Of a DNA stretch of 21,582 nt, positions 21,248-21,582 are shown in pieces. Each line of letters begins with the position of its first letter. Within the stretch, counting starts at the first letter, position 1. The notes beneath the pieces are model-generated. The model did no database searches, had not been told where the DNA came from, and saw only the letters and a list, made by a program, of their open reading frames with translations. A program made the position numbers and the translations under genes. Origin of the DNA: an uncultured Oscillospiraceae bacterium. GTDB taxonomy: Bacteria > Bacillota > Clostridia > Oscillospirales > Oscillospiraceae. The stretch spans positions 1-21,582 of the forward strand of contig CAJTVO010000051.1 of assembly GCA_910579485.1 (NCBI GenBank), in the 5' to 3' direction.

Positions 21248-21318
21248 GAGGCCGGCACGGGTATCAGCATATTTATTTTTATTTCCCTACGCCGATAAAA
21301 CGGTGAGCAAAATGCAGC

Positions 21319-21365
21319 GATGCCCTCCGGATATTTCATACAGCGTCCGGAGAGCATCTTTTTTT
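21319..21365 (+). terminator. Plus-strand terminator hairpin with no plus-strand gene
   Basis: A 13-position stem with one C-A mismatch (21319-21331 with 21346-21358) and a 14-nt loop is followed by TTTTTTT. The U-tract is on the plus strand, opposite to xis, int and the sigma-like gene. On the minus strand it could only be a leader hairpin of the xis transcript or a weak site. Confidence 0.6.
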
Positions 21366-21465
21366 GACATTGTAATCATACCACAGGTCGTAATGCCTTT
21401 GCAAGTACCAACGGTGTGCAAGTTTAAGTCCCTGCGGTCATTTTTTGTGCCTATAGCGTGCCCCC

Positions 21466-21582
21466 TCATTGAAACGCTGTGGAAAAATCGTAAAATGCTG
21501 CCAGCTTATCGAGAGCCTTATTCTTGATTTTATGGACAGTTCGTATTGCAACCTTCACTTCCCTGGCAATTTCTTCCCAACT
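21466..21582 (-). CDS. Sigma-70 region-4-like HTH protein (C-terminal fragment)
   Basis: The last 38 codons of a minus-strand gene, cut by the window edge, ending at TGA 21466-21468. The sequence reads SWEEIAREVKVAIRTVHKIK, then NKALDKLAAFYDFSTAFQ, the helix-turn-helix of sigma-70 region 4. In Tn916-type elements a small sigma-like gene lies upstream of xis and int, so position and type agree. Confidence 0.65.
   Translation of the reverse strand, partial: SWEEIAREVKVAIRTVHKIKNKALDKLAAFYDFSTAFQ

Overview
The window looks like a chromosomal segment of a GC-rich, anaerobic, endospore-forming Clostridia, most like the gut Oscillospiraceae (Flavonifractor/Oscillibacter/Lawsonibacter-type). The grounds are the high GC content combined with Bacillota-style AGGAGG ribosome binding sites, a spoIVFA-spoIVFB pair, type II pantothenate kinase, a biotin-dependent sodium-pump decarboxylase, and an integrase/excisionase/sigma module of the Tn916 type. 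The genus is an inference.

Layout. (1) 1-922, minus: 5' part of a large protein with a flagellin-N-like helical segment, possibly under a sigmaD-type promoter. (2) 1047-1367, plus: a 65-aa membrane protein with its own promoter and terminator. (3) 3216-1387, minus: operon of a GyrI-like effector-binding protein, CobO cobalamin adenosyltransferase and an HExxH metallopeptidase; the promoter carries a palindrome in its spacer. (4) 6370-3250, minus: nicotinate phosphoribosyltransferase (pncB) and cardiolipin synthase (cls). (5) 6379-8093, plus, divergent from pncB: type II pantothenate kinase (coaW) and larE. (6) 9751-8076, minus: spoIVFA-spoIVFB behind a sigmaE-like promoter. (7) 10564-9825, minus: sfsA. 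(8) 10635-14820, plus: Na+-pumping oxaloacetate decarboxylase operon oadG, biotin carrier, oadB, a 598-nt non-coding stretch, then oadA. (9) 14952-16514, plus: ECF sigma factor and membrane anti-sigma-like partner. (10) 16522-18455, plus: RmlD-like reductase and a nucleotidyltransferase. (11) 18547-19008: XRE regulator. (12) 19138-19328: tRNA-Leu(UAA) and initiator tRNA-fMet. (13) 19362-21582: end of an integrated element (integrase, excisionase, sigma-like protein cut by the window edge) abutting the tRNA-fMet 3' end.

The most interesting item is the non-coding stretch between oadB and oadA. It holds a roughly 240-nt RNA-like sequence (12924-13160) with a 12-bp long-range stem, several hairpins and a loop-to-distal pseudoknot. 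It is flanked on both sides by tight arrays of perfect GC-rich palindromes, two of which are near-copies of each other. Size, fold complexity and host group make the raiA-motif RNA my best family guess, but this is unverified. It physically separates the catalytic alpha subunit of the sodium pump from its membrane and carrier subunits.

The genes join several themes: NAD and CoA precursor salvage (pncB, coaW), cofactor chemistry (cobO, larE), Na+-coupled energy conservation (oad), sporulation proteolysis (spoIVF), and a mobile element using a tRNA gene as its target.
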